Assembly: GCF_025137375.1 (NCBI RefSeq)
Contig: NZ_CP073720.1
Location: 2,690,501 to 2,754,500, forward strand
DNA length: 64,000 nt
Direction of reading: 5' to 3'
Origin: Dactylosporangium fulvum
Lineage (GTDB): Bacteria; Actinomycetota; Actinomycetes; Mycobacteriales; Micromonosporaceae
A model generated the notes under the pieces. That model worked only from the letters and a program-made list of their open reading frames with translations. It was not told the origin of the DNA and ran no database searches. Shown here piece after piece: positions 53,302-61,672 of this stretch. The position numbers and the translations under genes are program-made. The first letter of the stretch is position 1; the number at the start of each line of letters is the position of its first letter.

Positions 53302-54657
53302 ATGCACCTGTCCGAACTGCGCGGCCGCCGGGTCGCCGTCTGGGGTACCGGCCGCGAGGGCAAGGCGGCGGTCGAGGCGATCGCGCCGCACGGGCCCGCG
53401 AGCCTTGTCGTCGTGCAGGACAAGGTCACGTTCCTGCAGGCCACGTGGGACGAGCGCCTTGCCGCGCTCGCCCCGCTCTTCGAGGGTGACGCGGCCTGGA
53501 AGGCCCTCGAGGACGTGGAGATCGTGGTCCGCTCGCCGGTCATCGGCGAGTCGCACCCGTGGATCCAGGAGCTGCGGGAGCGCGGCGTCACGATCACCGG
53601 CGGCACGGCGCTGTGGATGGCCGACCACGCCGACCGGACGATCGGCATCACCGGCAGCAAGGGCAAGAGCACCACGACCAGCCTGATCGGCCACCTGCTC
53701 AACGCCACCGGCCGCCCGGCCGTCGTCGGCGGGAACATCGGCGTCGCGGTCCTGAGCCTGCCCGAGGCGCCGCTCTACGTGATCGAGCTGTCGATGTACC
53801 AGTCGGCCGACCTCACCGACTCGCCCCGGGTCGTCGCGCTGACGTCGCTGTTCGAGGAGCACCTCGACTGGACCCGCGACGGCCTCCCGGCGCAGTACTA
53901 CGCCCACAAGCTCAACGCGGCGTCGCACGGCGCGGCCGCGGTCGTCCACAACGCCACCGACCCGACGCTGTCCGCCGAACTGGCCGCGCGCCCCGGCCTG
54001 CCGCTGGTGCCGGCCGCCGTCCCGTCCGGCTTCCACGTGTCCGGCGACACGGTCTTCTTCGGGGACGAGCCGCTGTTCCACCGCGACGCCTTCCCGCTGC
54101 GCGGCGCGCACAACGACAGCAACCTGTGCGTGGCGCTCGGTGCCGTCCAGGCGTACGGCGTCGACGTGCTCGCCGAGCGCGCGTCGGTCGAGGCGGCACT
54201 GCGCACCTTCACGCCGCTGCCGCACCGGCTCACCCCGATCGCCGACCCGTCCGGCGTCGAGTTCGTCAACGACTCGCTCTCCACCGCGCCGCAGACCGCG
54301 ATCCACGCCATCGAGGCGTACGCCGGCCGCCCGCTCGCCGTCATCGTCGGCGGCCAGGACCGCGGCATCGACTACACCCCGCTGCGCGACTTCCTCGCCA
54401 CCCGTGGCGTCGAACTCACCCTCATCGGCGTCCCCGACAGCGGCGAGCACATCCTCGACGTCGTCGGCGAGCTGCCGGGCATCCACAGGGTCGTCGCCGA
54501 GGACCTGCCCGCCGCGGTCCGCCTGGCGCGCGGCATCGTCCCACCCGGCGGCGTGGTCCTGCTGTCGCCGGCCGCGCCGAGCTACGGCCGGTACGACAAC
54601 TACGAGGCCCGCGCGAAGGCCTTCGTCGAGGCGATCGAGGCCACGGCGGGCGGGTGA
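53302..54657 (+). CDS. murD: MurD-type UDP-MurNAc-L-alanine--glutamate ligase
   Basis: A 451-residue Mur ligase. The ATP loop is GITGSKGKSTTTSLIGHLL; LYVIELSMYQSADLTDSPR, RGAHNDSNLCVALGAVQAYG and FVNDSLSTAPQTAIHAIEAY are the substrate and domain-3 landmarks of MurD. It adds glutamate to UDP-MurNAc-L-Ala. It sits outside a division/cell-wall cluster, so it may be a second copy. MurD2 enzymes, which add L-Glu that MurL later epimerises, are known in some actinomycetes; no MurL-like gene is seen here. Confidence 0.85.
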   Translation: MHLSELRGRRVAVWGTGREGKAAVEAIAPHGPASLVVVQDKVTFLQATWDERLAALAPLFEGDAAWKALEDVEIVVRSPVIGESHPWIQELRERGVTITGGTALWMADHADRTIGITGSKGKSTTTSLIGHLLNATGRPAVVGGNIGVAVLSLPEAPLYVIELSMYQSADLTDSPRVVALTSLFEEHLDWTRDGLPAQYYAHKLNAASHGAAAVVHNATDPTLSAELAARPGLPLVPAAVPSGFHVSGDTVFFGDEPLFHRDAFPLRGAHNDSNLCVALGAVQAYGVDVLAERASVEAALRTFTPLPHRLTPIADPSGVEFVNDSLSTAPQTAIHAIEAYAGRPLAVIVGGQDRGIDYTPLRDFLATRGVELTLIGVPDSGEHILDVVGELPGIHRVVAEDLPAAVRLARGIVPPGGVVLLSPAAPSYGRYDNYEARAKAFVEAIEATAGG

Positions 54658-54662
54658 CCCGG

Positions 54663-56975
54663 TCACCGGGACCCTTCCGTTGCCGGGCCGGCGGGCGTGA
54701 GGTCACCCGGCAGCCAGGATGCCTCCGCATACGCCCGGGTGGCCGCGTCCGAGTACACGGCCGCGGCGAGCCACACCTGCGCGAACGCCGTCCCGTCGTC
54801 GTCCGCCAGCCGCCCGAACGCGTCGCGCGGCCGGTTGCCGGCGGCCGTCGCCAGGTGGTCGAGGAGCGCCGCCCCGGTCTCCAGCCTGGCCCGCCGCACC
54901 CGGTCGGCGTCCGACGGCCCGCGCCGCGCCGCGAACGTCACCATCGCCCGCCCGCCGGACACCGTCCGCTCCACCTGCGCACGCAGGAGGTGCAGGGCCG
55001 GGTCGGCAGCGACCGGCTGCCACGCGTCGTCCTGTTGCCCTCCCGTTCCGTCGACGTCGGCGGGTGGTGCCGCGTCGTCCGCCTTGCTCGGCGGCTGGAC
55101 CGACTCGGCCGGCGGCTGGACCGACTCGGTTACCGGCTGGTCCGGCTCGGTCGGCGGTTGGTCCGGCTCGGGCAGGTGGCTGCGGTGCAGCCGGTCGAAG
55201 GCCAGGTCGGCATGCCCCTGGTGCGGCGCCGGCAACGACCAGGTGACGCCGGACGGCGGCGCGACCGCCAGCGGGTGGACGGTGCCCTGCCGCGCCGGAT
55301 CGGGCCGCCCGATCAGCAGCAGCTCCAGGCCCGGCCGGGTGCCCAGCAGGCGCAGGTTCTCCCGGTACGCCAGCGCCGGATGGTCCGACGCCACCCGCAG
55401 CGTCAGCGTCGTGCCGTCGGCCGTGGCGGCGAACACGTCGTCGCCGTCGGTGCCCACGACCCGTACCGACAGGAACAGCAGGTCGGACCCGGCCGCCCGC
55501 TCGGCGACGGGCACGGTCAGGGCCTCGAACGCCCGGTGGATCTGCTCCGCAGCCGGCGGCGCCCACAGGCCCGCGAGGGGCTCCTCGTGCCACGCCACCC
55601 CGCTCGCGGTGACCGCCCGGACGGACTTCCCGGCGCCCAGCTGCCGGGTGGTGGCGGCGGTCGCCCCTGACACCACCAGCCCCGCGCGGGTCAGGGCCCG
55701 ATGACTGAGCGCTGTCTCGCCGAGCGCCACGGTCGCGTTGCCCGCGGTCGCCGCCCGCCGGGCGTCCCCGGGCGCGACGTCGGCGATCATCCACAGCTCG
55801 CCGTCCCGATCGGCGACGTACGTCACGACGCCCGCATGCCCCGTGTCGGCGAGGACCGCGGTCGTGCACAGCCCGTAGAGCCGCAGGCTTCCCCGCATCT
55901 CGTACGCCCGGCGGGCGCTGCCCAGCAACCCGGCCGCCGGAGCGACCCGCAACCGGTGCGTCACCGTCAGCAGGTCGCGGAGCGCGTCGGTGAGGTCGGC
56001 CAGCCGGTACTGCGGCTCGCCCGCCCGCGCAGCCTGCAGCAGCGTGGCCACGGCCCGGGCGGCCGCCGCCGGCCGGTACACCTTGCACGCCTGCGCGTCA
56101 TGGGCCGCCCGCAGCAGCGTGGTCCGCACCACCGCCCCGGAGCCGGTCACCCCGGCGGCCAGCACGGCGGCGGCGGCCCGCCACAGATTCGCGACCGCGG
56201 TCGCCTGCTGCGCCGTCAACGGCGGGGGATCGGCCGAGCCCGACGCGGTGACCGGAGCGACGGCGGAGCTGTCGCCGGCCAGGCCCGGAGCGGCCTCCGT
56301 GACACCGGCCCGGCCCGCCGCCCCGGCGGCCTCGTCCACGCCGGCCGTGTCCGAGGGAGCAGCGCCGGTCGCGTGCGAGGGAGCAGCGCCGACCGTGTCG
56401 ACGCTGCTGAACGCTCCTGTGCCGCCCGTGGCGCCCGTGCCGGCCGTGGCGCCGGTGCCGCCCGCCGGGTCGGGGGCGGCGACGCTGGCCGCGCCCGGGC
56501 CGGCCGCTGCGGCGACGCTGGCCGCGCCCGGGCCGGCCGCTGCGGCAACGCCAGCCGCGCCTGAGCCGGCCGCCGCGGCGACGCCGGCCGGCGCGGCCGT
56601 GCCGCTCGACGGTGCTGAGCTGTCCAGACGGTCGTCGGCTCGATCGGCCGGCGCCGCCTCGGAGACCGGTTCCTCCGGGTCGCCCGCGTCGACCGGGGCC
56701 AGCGCCAGGATCGCCGCGCGGTGGAGGCAGTTCGGGGCCAGGAGGCAGGTGCAGGTCACCGCGTCCGGGGAGCGCACCACGCCGGCCTCGGTCACGAGCG
56801 TCACCGTGGTCGTGTCGTCGATCGTGACGCTGTACCGCGGGCCGTCGGCCACCACCGCCCGGCCGGCGAGCTTCGCGGCCGCGTCGTCGAGCTTCTTCCG
56901 CAGCCGGGCCGGCAGCCCGTCAACCGCGGCGACCAGCACCGCAGCGGCAACCGGCGGCAAGACGACCGTGGTCAT
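54663..56975 (-). CDS. SWIM zinc-finger protein (YehQ-like)
   Basis: A 770-residue protein. The SWIM motif is CTCLLAPNCLH (Cys75, Cys77, Cys83, His85). A low-complexity Ala/Gly/Pro linker (about 100-250) separates it from a long helical and beta-rich C-terminal part with no recognised domain. SWIM fingers bind DNA or protein. The locus order (MoxR ATPase, DUF5682, vWA, SWIM) resembles E. coli yehL-M-P-Q. ATG 56975 has GGAGG 4 bases upstream and overlaps the stop of a 29-codon ORF (ATGA). It ends 5 bp from the MurD-type gene. Confidence 0.82.
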   Translation of the reverse strand: MTTVVLPPVAAAVLVAAVDGLPARLRKKLDDAAAKLAGRAVVADGPRYSVTIDDTTTVTLVTEAGVVRSPDAVTCTCLLAPNCLHRAAILALAPVDAGDPEEPVSEAAPADRADDRLDSSAPSSGTAAPAGVAAAAGSGAAGVAAAAGPGAASVAAAAGPGAASVAAPDPAGGTGATAGTGATGGTGAFSSVDTVGAAPSHATGAAPSDTAGVDEAAGAAGRAGVTEAAPGLAGDSSAVAPVTASGSADPPPLTAQQATAVANLWRAAAAVLAAGVTGSGAVVRTTLLRAAHDAQACKVYRPAAAARAVATLLQAARAGEPQYRLADLTDALRDLLTVTHRLRVAPAAGLLGSARRAYEMRGSLRLYGLCTTAVLADTGHAGVVTYVADRDGELWMIADVAPGDARRAATAGNATVALGETALSHRALTRAGLVVSGATAATTRQLGAGKSVRAVTASGVAWHEEPLAGLWAPPAAEQIHRAFEALTVPVAERAAGSDLLFLSVRVVGTDGDDVFAATADGTTLTLRVASDHPALAYRENLRLLGTRPGLELLLIGRPDPARQGTVHPLAVAPPSGVTWSLPAPHQGHADLAFDRLHRSHLPEPDQPPTEPDQPVTESVQPPAESVQPPSKADDAAPPADVDGTGGQQDDAWQPVAADPALHLLRAQVERTVSGGRAMVTFAARRGPSDADRVRRARLETGAALLDHLATAAGNRPRDAFGRLADDDGTAFAQVWLAAAVYSDAATRAYAEASWLPGDLTPAGPATEGSR
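56476..56589 (-). repeat. 33 bp tandem repeat inside SWIM-protein gene
   Basis: Two perfect 33 bp units (56476-56508, 56509-56541), a third diverged unit (56542-56574) and a partial fourth encode repeated 11-residue Ala/Gly/Pro blocks (e.g. AAAAGPGAASV) in the linker after the SWIM finger. The near-identity of the first two units points to recent slippage or unequal crossover. Confidence 0.8.
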
Positions 56976-57061
56976 GCGTCCTCCGCTTCGCTCCGGCCGC
57001 CCGACCTCCAGGCTGAGCCCATGATGACCGGCCCCTCCGCTTCGCTCCGGACGAGTGTCAT
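56972..57061 (-). CDS. 29-residue ORF bridging vWA and SWIM genes
   Basis: ATG 57061 overlaps the stop of the DUF5682-vWA gene (ATGA), and its own TGA overlaps the ATG of the SWIM gene (ATGA). The frame is open for 29 codons, and RSEAE occurs twice in the peptide. Both RSEAE copies come from a 17 bp direct repeat (56980-56996 and 57034-57050) that also contains the GGAGG used by the SWIM gene. It may be a real small protein or a translational relay that keeps ribosomes moving between the two large genes. No family is recognisable. Confidence 0.45.
   Translation of the reverse strand: MTLVRSEAEGPVIMGSAWRSGGRSEAEDA
56980..57050. repeat. 17 bp direct repeat in the vWA-SWIM junction
   Basis: CCTCCGCTTCGCTCCGG occurs at 56980-56996 and 57034-57050, 54 bp apart start to start. 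On the minus strand each copy carries a GGAGG ribosome-binding site. The second copy could weakly pair within itself (TCCG with CGGA). Confidence 0.8.
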
Positions 57062-60000
57062 CGGCGCACCTTCTCTCCGACCCAGCGGGCCAGTTCCAGC
57101 GGGCTGAGGGCGGCCACGGGCATGCCGGCCGCGACGAGTTGGGAGGCGACCGGGACGGAGTACCGCGGCCGGCCCGCGTCGTCCAGGCTCGCGCAGCCGA
57201 GGACGGTCACCCCGGACTCGACCAGCGAGCGGGTCTCGGCGAGGAGACCGCCCAACGGATACCCCTCCTCGAAGTCGCTCACGACCACCACGAGCGTCCG
57301 CGACGGCACCGTCACCAGCGACCGCGCGTGCCGCAGCCCGGCCGCGATGTGCGTGCCGCCGCCGACCCGCACCTCCAGCAGGAGCCCCAGCGGATCGCCG
57401 ACCCGGTCGGTGAGGTCCACGACCTCGGTCGAGAACGCGACGAAGTGGGTCGTCAGCGCCGGGACCCCGGCCAGGATCGCCCCGGTGAGCGCCGACCAGA
57501 TGACCGACGCCTCCATCGAGCCGGACACGTCGACGACCAGGACGAGCCGCCAGTCGACGCCGCGGCGTGCCCGGGTGCGGAAGACCGGCCGCTCCGGGAT
57601 GACCTGGACCCGTCCGTCGGCCGCGCGCCGGGTCGTCGCCAGGTTGGCTCGCAGCGTCCGGGGCAGGTCGAGCGGTCCGCCCGGCCGTCGCGTCGGCCGC
57701 GGGGTCGTGATGCCGGCCAGCGCCGGCCGCAGCCGGGCGGCGAGCTGCCGGGTGAGCTCGTCGACGATGCGGGCCACCAGGGGGCGCAGCCGGGCCACCG
57801 TAGACTCGGGCATCGAGCCCACCAGCGACAGCACCGTCTGCAGCAGCTCGACGGACGGGGTGACGTGGTCGGGGCTGAGCAGCAGCGCCGCGTCGCGCCG
57901 CCCGGCCTCCGCGGCCCGGGCCAGGACCTCTTCGCGGATGCCCGGCCCGAACAGGACCGAAAGCTCCTCCGCCCACTCCCGGACCGTGGGGAACGACGGT
58001 CCCCGGCCCGCGCCGCCGCTCTCGGCCCGGGAACCCTCGCCGGACCCGGCGCCGTACAGCTCGTCGAGCGCCGTCGCATACCGCGCCGCCGACGGGTTCA
58101 GACCCTTCGACCGGCGACCCAGGAGCAGCCGCCATCGGTCCACAGTGGACAGATCGTGTGCCGGGTCGTCGGCGCGCGGCGCCGCCGGCTCGGCGTGGTC
58201 GGCCGGAGCCGGCGTGGCCGGCTCCGGCAGGACGCCGAGCCCGTCGACCGCCGCGCGGCCCGCGCGGTCGGCGAGCAGCCGGGTCAGCAGCAGCGCCGGG
58301 TCGACGTCGCCGGTGTCGAGGGCCAGATCGTCGGTCCCGAGCTGCCGCTCGACCACCGTGAGCAGCCGGTCCCGCCCGGCGGGGCTCACGGCCTGGAACC
58401 CGCCGCGCAGCGCCGGCAACCGGGACAGGAAGTCGGCGTCGGACAGCGACCCGACCCGGTCGAGGAGACCGTCGAGCACACCGTGGCCGGTCTGCAGCAG
58501 CGGCTCCGCGGCCGTCAGCAGCCCGCGCAGGTGCCCGAGCAGCCGGCGCCGCCCCTCGTCGCCGGTCGCGCCGTCGACCCACGACGCCACGCGGGCGCCG
58601 AGCTCGGCAGGATCGGCCAGCCCGAGCAGCACCTGGACGGCGCCCGCGGCGGCACCCATCGCCGGCGTGGCGGTGCGGACGAGGCGATCGAGGGCGTCGG
58701 TCAGCCGCAGCCCGGTGCCGGTGGCGTCGACCCGCTGGCTGAGTGCCACGAGCGCCCGCACGTCGGCGAGGTCGTCGGAGCCGGCCAGGCCGTCGACCTG
58801 CCGAACGGCCGCCGCCTCCAGGGACGCCACCACCGCGGGCAGGTCACCGATCGCCTCTGGCGACGGCAGGCCGGGCACGTGGCCGTGGCGCAGCCGGTCG
58901 ACCAGCGCCAGCGCGGTCATGAGCTCGTCGAGGCTCGCGCTCGCGGGGATCGTGGCCGAGAACTCCGCCAGCCGCTCCCCGGCCAGTGCCACCAGCCCGC
59001 ACTCGGCCGCGGCGGCCAGCCCGGCGACGATCTGCGCCGCGGTCGGCCCGTTGTCGGCGAGCTCGGCACGCCGCTGCTCACGCAGCGCGCCCTCGGTGGC
59101 CTGGGCGAGTGTCACCCCGCGGATGCCGGCGACGTCGAGCATCGCCTCGGTGCCCGGCACCCACCGCACGGTCCAGCGGGAGGTGAGCGCGTCGACGCCG
59201 CCGGTGCCCTCGACAGCGGTCCGTTCCCCGTACGGCACGTGACACGCGGCCAGCCGGTGCAGCGCGACCTCGCGCCGCCGGTCGAGGTCGGAACGCAGCG
59301 GGTCGAGCCGCAGGTCCCGGGCGGGCTCGCCGGGCCCGGGCAGGCGCAGTTCGGCGAGCAGCGTCTCAACGGCGGGCCGCAGCCCGGACCGTGGCGCCCC
59401 GGGCGCCAGCCCGCCCCGCACGTCGCCGACCAGGACCCGTTCCATGGCGGCGGCGACCGCACGGCCCCGGCCGAGCACCTCGCCGTGGGCGAGGACACTC
59501 TGCAGGGCCTCGATGAGCTCACCCCGCCCCGGCGCCGGCAGGCCCCGCAGCCGCGCGAGGTCGGCGGCGAGCCGGAACACCTCCCGCGCTTCGGCGGGAC
59601 CGGCCGGGTGTCCGGCGGCGCGGATCTGGGCGCAGACCTCGACCACGGAGGCCAGGGCCGCCGCCTCGACCGCCTCGGGCCGTCCGCCGGCCGTGACGAC
59701 CGCCTGCTGCCAGCGCGGGTCGCGGATCCCGGCGGGGTATCCGGACCGGGCGTCGAGGAGCGCGAAACTGTACGGCACCAGCGACGTGACAACCCGCTCC
59801 GCGGACCTCGCGGCACCCGCCGGCGGGACGGTGCCGTCGTCGGCGTCCGCCAGCAGGGCCGCGGCGTGGAACGAGCCCACGACCGCTGCCGCCCGGCGGC
59901 CGGCGACGGCGGCCAGGCAGCCGCGCATCCACGCCTCGCGGTGCAGGTCGAGCGCAGGGACGCCGGCCCCGTCGGCGGCGTCCTGCCGCATCGCCCAGCC

Positions 60001-60531
60001 GACGAGCAGCGCCGCCCGCCGCACGGATTCCGGGTCGGCGCCGGGTGCGCGGGCCTCCACCACCCGGTCCCACATGTCCTCGTCGGCCCGTCCGGTGGCC
60101 GACCGCCGCAGCGAATCGGCCAACGTGGAACGGGTCTCGGCCCCAGCGGGCGCGGCCTCCGGCGGATGCGCCTGCCACCGCCGGTCGGCCAGCGGCAGGT
60201 CGCACAGGACCACCTCGACGCCGTTGCGGGCGGCCCATCGCACCGCGACGAGCTCCGGTGAGAAGTCGGCGAACGGGTAGAACGCCGGGCCGCCGCCGGA
60301 ACCGACGACCCCGGCGAGGGCGACCGGTGCCCTGGTCGCCCCGTCGGCCAGCCACGGCAGCCACTCGGCGAACTCCGCCGGCAGTTCGAGCAGCAGCACC
60401 TCGGGCCCGAACTTCGCCAGCAGCTCCTCGACGACGACGGACAGTGCCGGGGAGTGGTGCCGGACCCCGATGAGATACGGCGCGGTGGAACCCGCGAGCG
60501 CCTCGAGCGCGGCTTCAGGACTGGAGGACAT
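57058..60531 (-). CDS. DUF5682 - von Willebrand A fusion protein (YehM-YehP-like)
   Basis: An 1157-residue protein. The N-terminal ~750 residues resemble DUF5682: APYLIGVRHHSPALSVVVEELL, EVLLLELPAEFAEWLPWLAD, VVLCDLPLADRRW and VVGSFHAAALL. The C-terminal ~200 residues are a vWA domain with an intact metal site: LVVDVSGSMEAS (~995), GGGTHIAAGL and VVVSDFEEGYPL. E. coli YehM (about 760) and YehP (about 380) are separate; here they are one chain. vWA proteins work with MoxR ATPases in assembly or metal-insertion machines. ATG 60531 lies 17 bp inside the end of the MoxR gene. Confidence 0.85.
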   Translation of the reverse strand: MSSSPEAALEALAGSTAPYLIGVRHHSPALSVVVEELLAKFGPEVLLLELPAEFAEWLPWLADGATRAPVALAGVVGSGGGPAFYPFADFSPELVAVRWAARNGVEVVLCDLPLADRRWQAHPPEAAPAGAETRSTLADSLRRSATGRADEDMWDRVVEARAPGADPESVRRAALLVGWAMRQDAADGAGVPALDLHREAWMRGCLAAVAGRRAAAVVGSFHAAALLADADDGTVPPAGAARSAERVVTSLVPYSFALLDARSGYPAGIRDPRWQQAVVTAGGRPEAVEAAALASVVEVCAQIRAAGHPAGPAEAREVFRLAADLARLRGLPAPGRGELIEALQSVLAHGEVLGRGRAVAAAMERVLVGDVRGGLAPGAPRSGLRPAVETLLAELRLPGPGEPARDLRLDPLRSDLDRRREVALHRLAACHVPYGERTAVEGTGGVDALTSRWTVRWVPGTEAMLDVAGIRGVTLAQATEGALREQRRAELADNGPTAAQIVAGLAAAAECGLVALAGERLAEFSATIPASASLDELMTALALVDRLRHGHVPGLPSPEAIGDLPAVVASLEAAAVRQVDGLAGSDDLADVRALVALSQRVDATGTGLRLTDALDRLVRTATPAMGAAAGAVQVLLGLADPAELGARVASWVDGATGDEGRRRLLGHLRGLLTAAEPLLQTGHGVLDGLLDRVGSLSDADFLSRLPALRGGFQAVSPAGRDRLLTVVERQLGTDDLALDTGDVDPALLLTRLLADRAGRAAVDGLGVLPEPATPAPADHAEPAAPRADDPAHDLSTVDRWRLLLGRRSKGLNPSAARYATALDELYGAGSGEGSRAESGGAGRGPSFPTVREWAEELSVLFGPGIREEVLARAAEAGRRDAALLLSPDHVTPSVELLQTVLSLVGSMPESTVARLRPLVARIVDELTRQLAARLRPALAGITTPRPTRRPGGPLDLPRTLRANLATTRRAADGRVQVIPERPVFRTRARRGVDWRLVLVVDVSGSMEASVIWSALTGAILAGVPALTTHFVAFSTEVVDLTDRVGDPLGLLLEVRVGGGTHIAAGLRHARSLVTVPSRTLVVVVSDFEEGYPLGGLLAETRSLVESGVTVLGCASLDDAGRPRYSVPVASQLVAAGMPVAALSPLELARWVGEKVRR

Positions 60532-61672
60532 CACGCAGTTCCCACAGCTGTCGCCAGAGCCGCGCGCCGTCCTCGGCCCGGCGCCGCACCGCGCCGTCCC
60601 AGTAGCCGAGCAGCTTCGCGCCGTCGGCCGGGTCGTCCTTGCAGACCACACCCTGCAGGTGGGCGGGCAGCAGGGAGAGCATGTCGCGGTCGCCGGGGAA
60701 GTAGGCCGCGGCGAGTCCGAGCGACGTGGCCACCGCGACGGCCTCGGCGGTGCTCATCACCGTCGAGGGCCGCTCCACCTCCCAGCCCTCGACGGACCGC
60801 CCGGCCCGCAGGTCGCGGAACGCCGTCACGAGCGCCTCCAGGACCGCGTCGTCGACCGTGAACGGCGTGCGGACCCGATCGAGGGCCGCCTTCGCCTGCC
60901 GGGCCACCAGCGCCGTCTCCGCGGCCAGGTCCGGGATCGGGCCGACGGTCTCGAAGTTGAACCGCCGCTTCAGCGCCGCCGACATCTCCGATACGCCGCG
61001 GTCACGCAGGTTGGCGGTGGCGATCAGCGTGAACCCGGGCGCGGCGTGGATCGTCGCCCCCGGGGTGCCGGCCAGCTCGGGCACGGCGATGCGCCGGTCC
61101 GACAGGATCGACACCATCGCGTCCTGCACCTCCGGAAGGCACCGGGTGATCTCCTCGATCCGGGCGACCGCCCCGGTCCGCATCGCGGTGAGCACGGGCG
61201 AGGGCACGAGCGCCTCCGGGCTCGGCCCGCCGGCCAGCAGCAGCGCGTAGTTCCAGCCGTAGCGCAGCTGGTCCTCGGTCGTGCCGGCGGTGCCCTGCAC
61301 CACCAGCTCACTGGTGCCGCAGACCGCCGCCGCCAGCAGCTCGGACAGCATCGACTTGGCCGTGCCGGGCTCACCGACGAGCAGCAGGCCGCGCTCCCCG
61401 GCGAGGGTGACGACGCACCGCTCGACGAGGGCACGGTCGCCGACGAACTTGCGCGGGATCTCCAGCTTCACCGGCACCCCGTCGGGCCGCACACCCTTGG
61501 GCAGCGTCAGCTCGCGGCCGTCGCTGCCGACGATGAACGTGACGACCGCGCGCGGCGTCAGCCGCCAGCCCGGCGGCCGGGCGCCGTCGTCGTGCGCGGC
61601 CAGGAACGCCAGCTCCGTGGCGTGCGCGAACTCGGCAGGGTCGATCTGCCGGGTCATGGTCGAGGCCGTCAT
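60515..61672 (-). CDS. MoxR-type AAA+ ATPase (YehL-like)
   Basis: A 385-residue AAA+ ATPase, the same length as YehL. Walker A is LLLVGEPGTAKSMLSELL (~100-107). Walker B is AVARIEEITRCLPE, with Glu in place of the usual first Asp. Sensor 1 is TLIATANLRDRGV, followed by SAALKRRFNFETVGPIPD (arginine finger region). It should remodel partner proteins together with the vWA protein downstream. ATG 61672 overlaps the stop of the preceding gene (ATGA). Confidence 0.9.
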   Translation of the reverse strand: MTASTMTRQIDPAEFAHATELAFLAAHDDGARPPGWRLTPRAVVTFIVGSDGRELTLPKGVRPDGVPVKLEIPRKFVGDRALVERCVVTLAGERGLLLVGEPGTAKSMLSELLAAAVCGTSELVVQGTAGTTEDQLRYGWNYALLLAGGPSPEALVPSPVLTAMRTGAVARIEEITRCLPEVQDAMVSILSDRRIAVPELAGTPGATIHAAPGFTLIATANLRDRGVSEMSAALKRRFNFETVGPIPDLAAETALVARQAKAALDRVRTPFTVDDAVLEALVTAFRDLRAGRSVEGWEVERPSTVMSTAEAVAVATSLGLAAAYFPGDRDMLSLLPAHLQGVVCKDDPADGAKLLGYWDGAVRRRAEDGARLWRQLWELRDVLQS

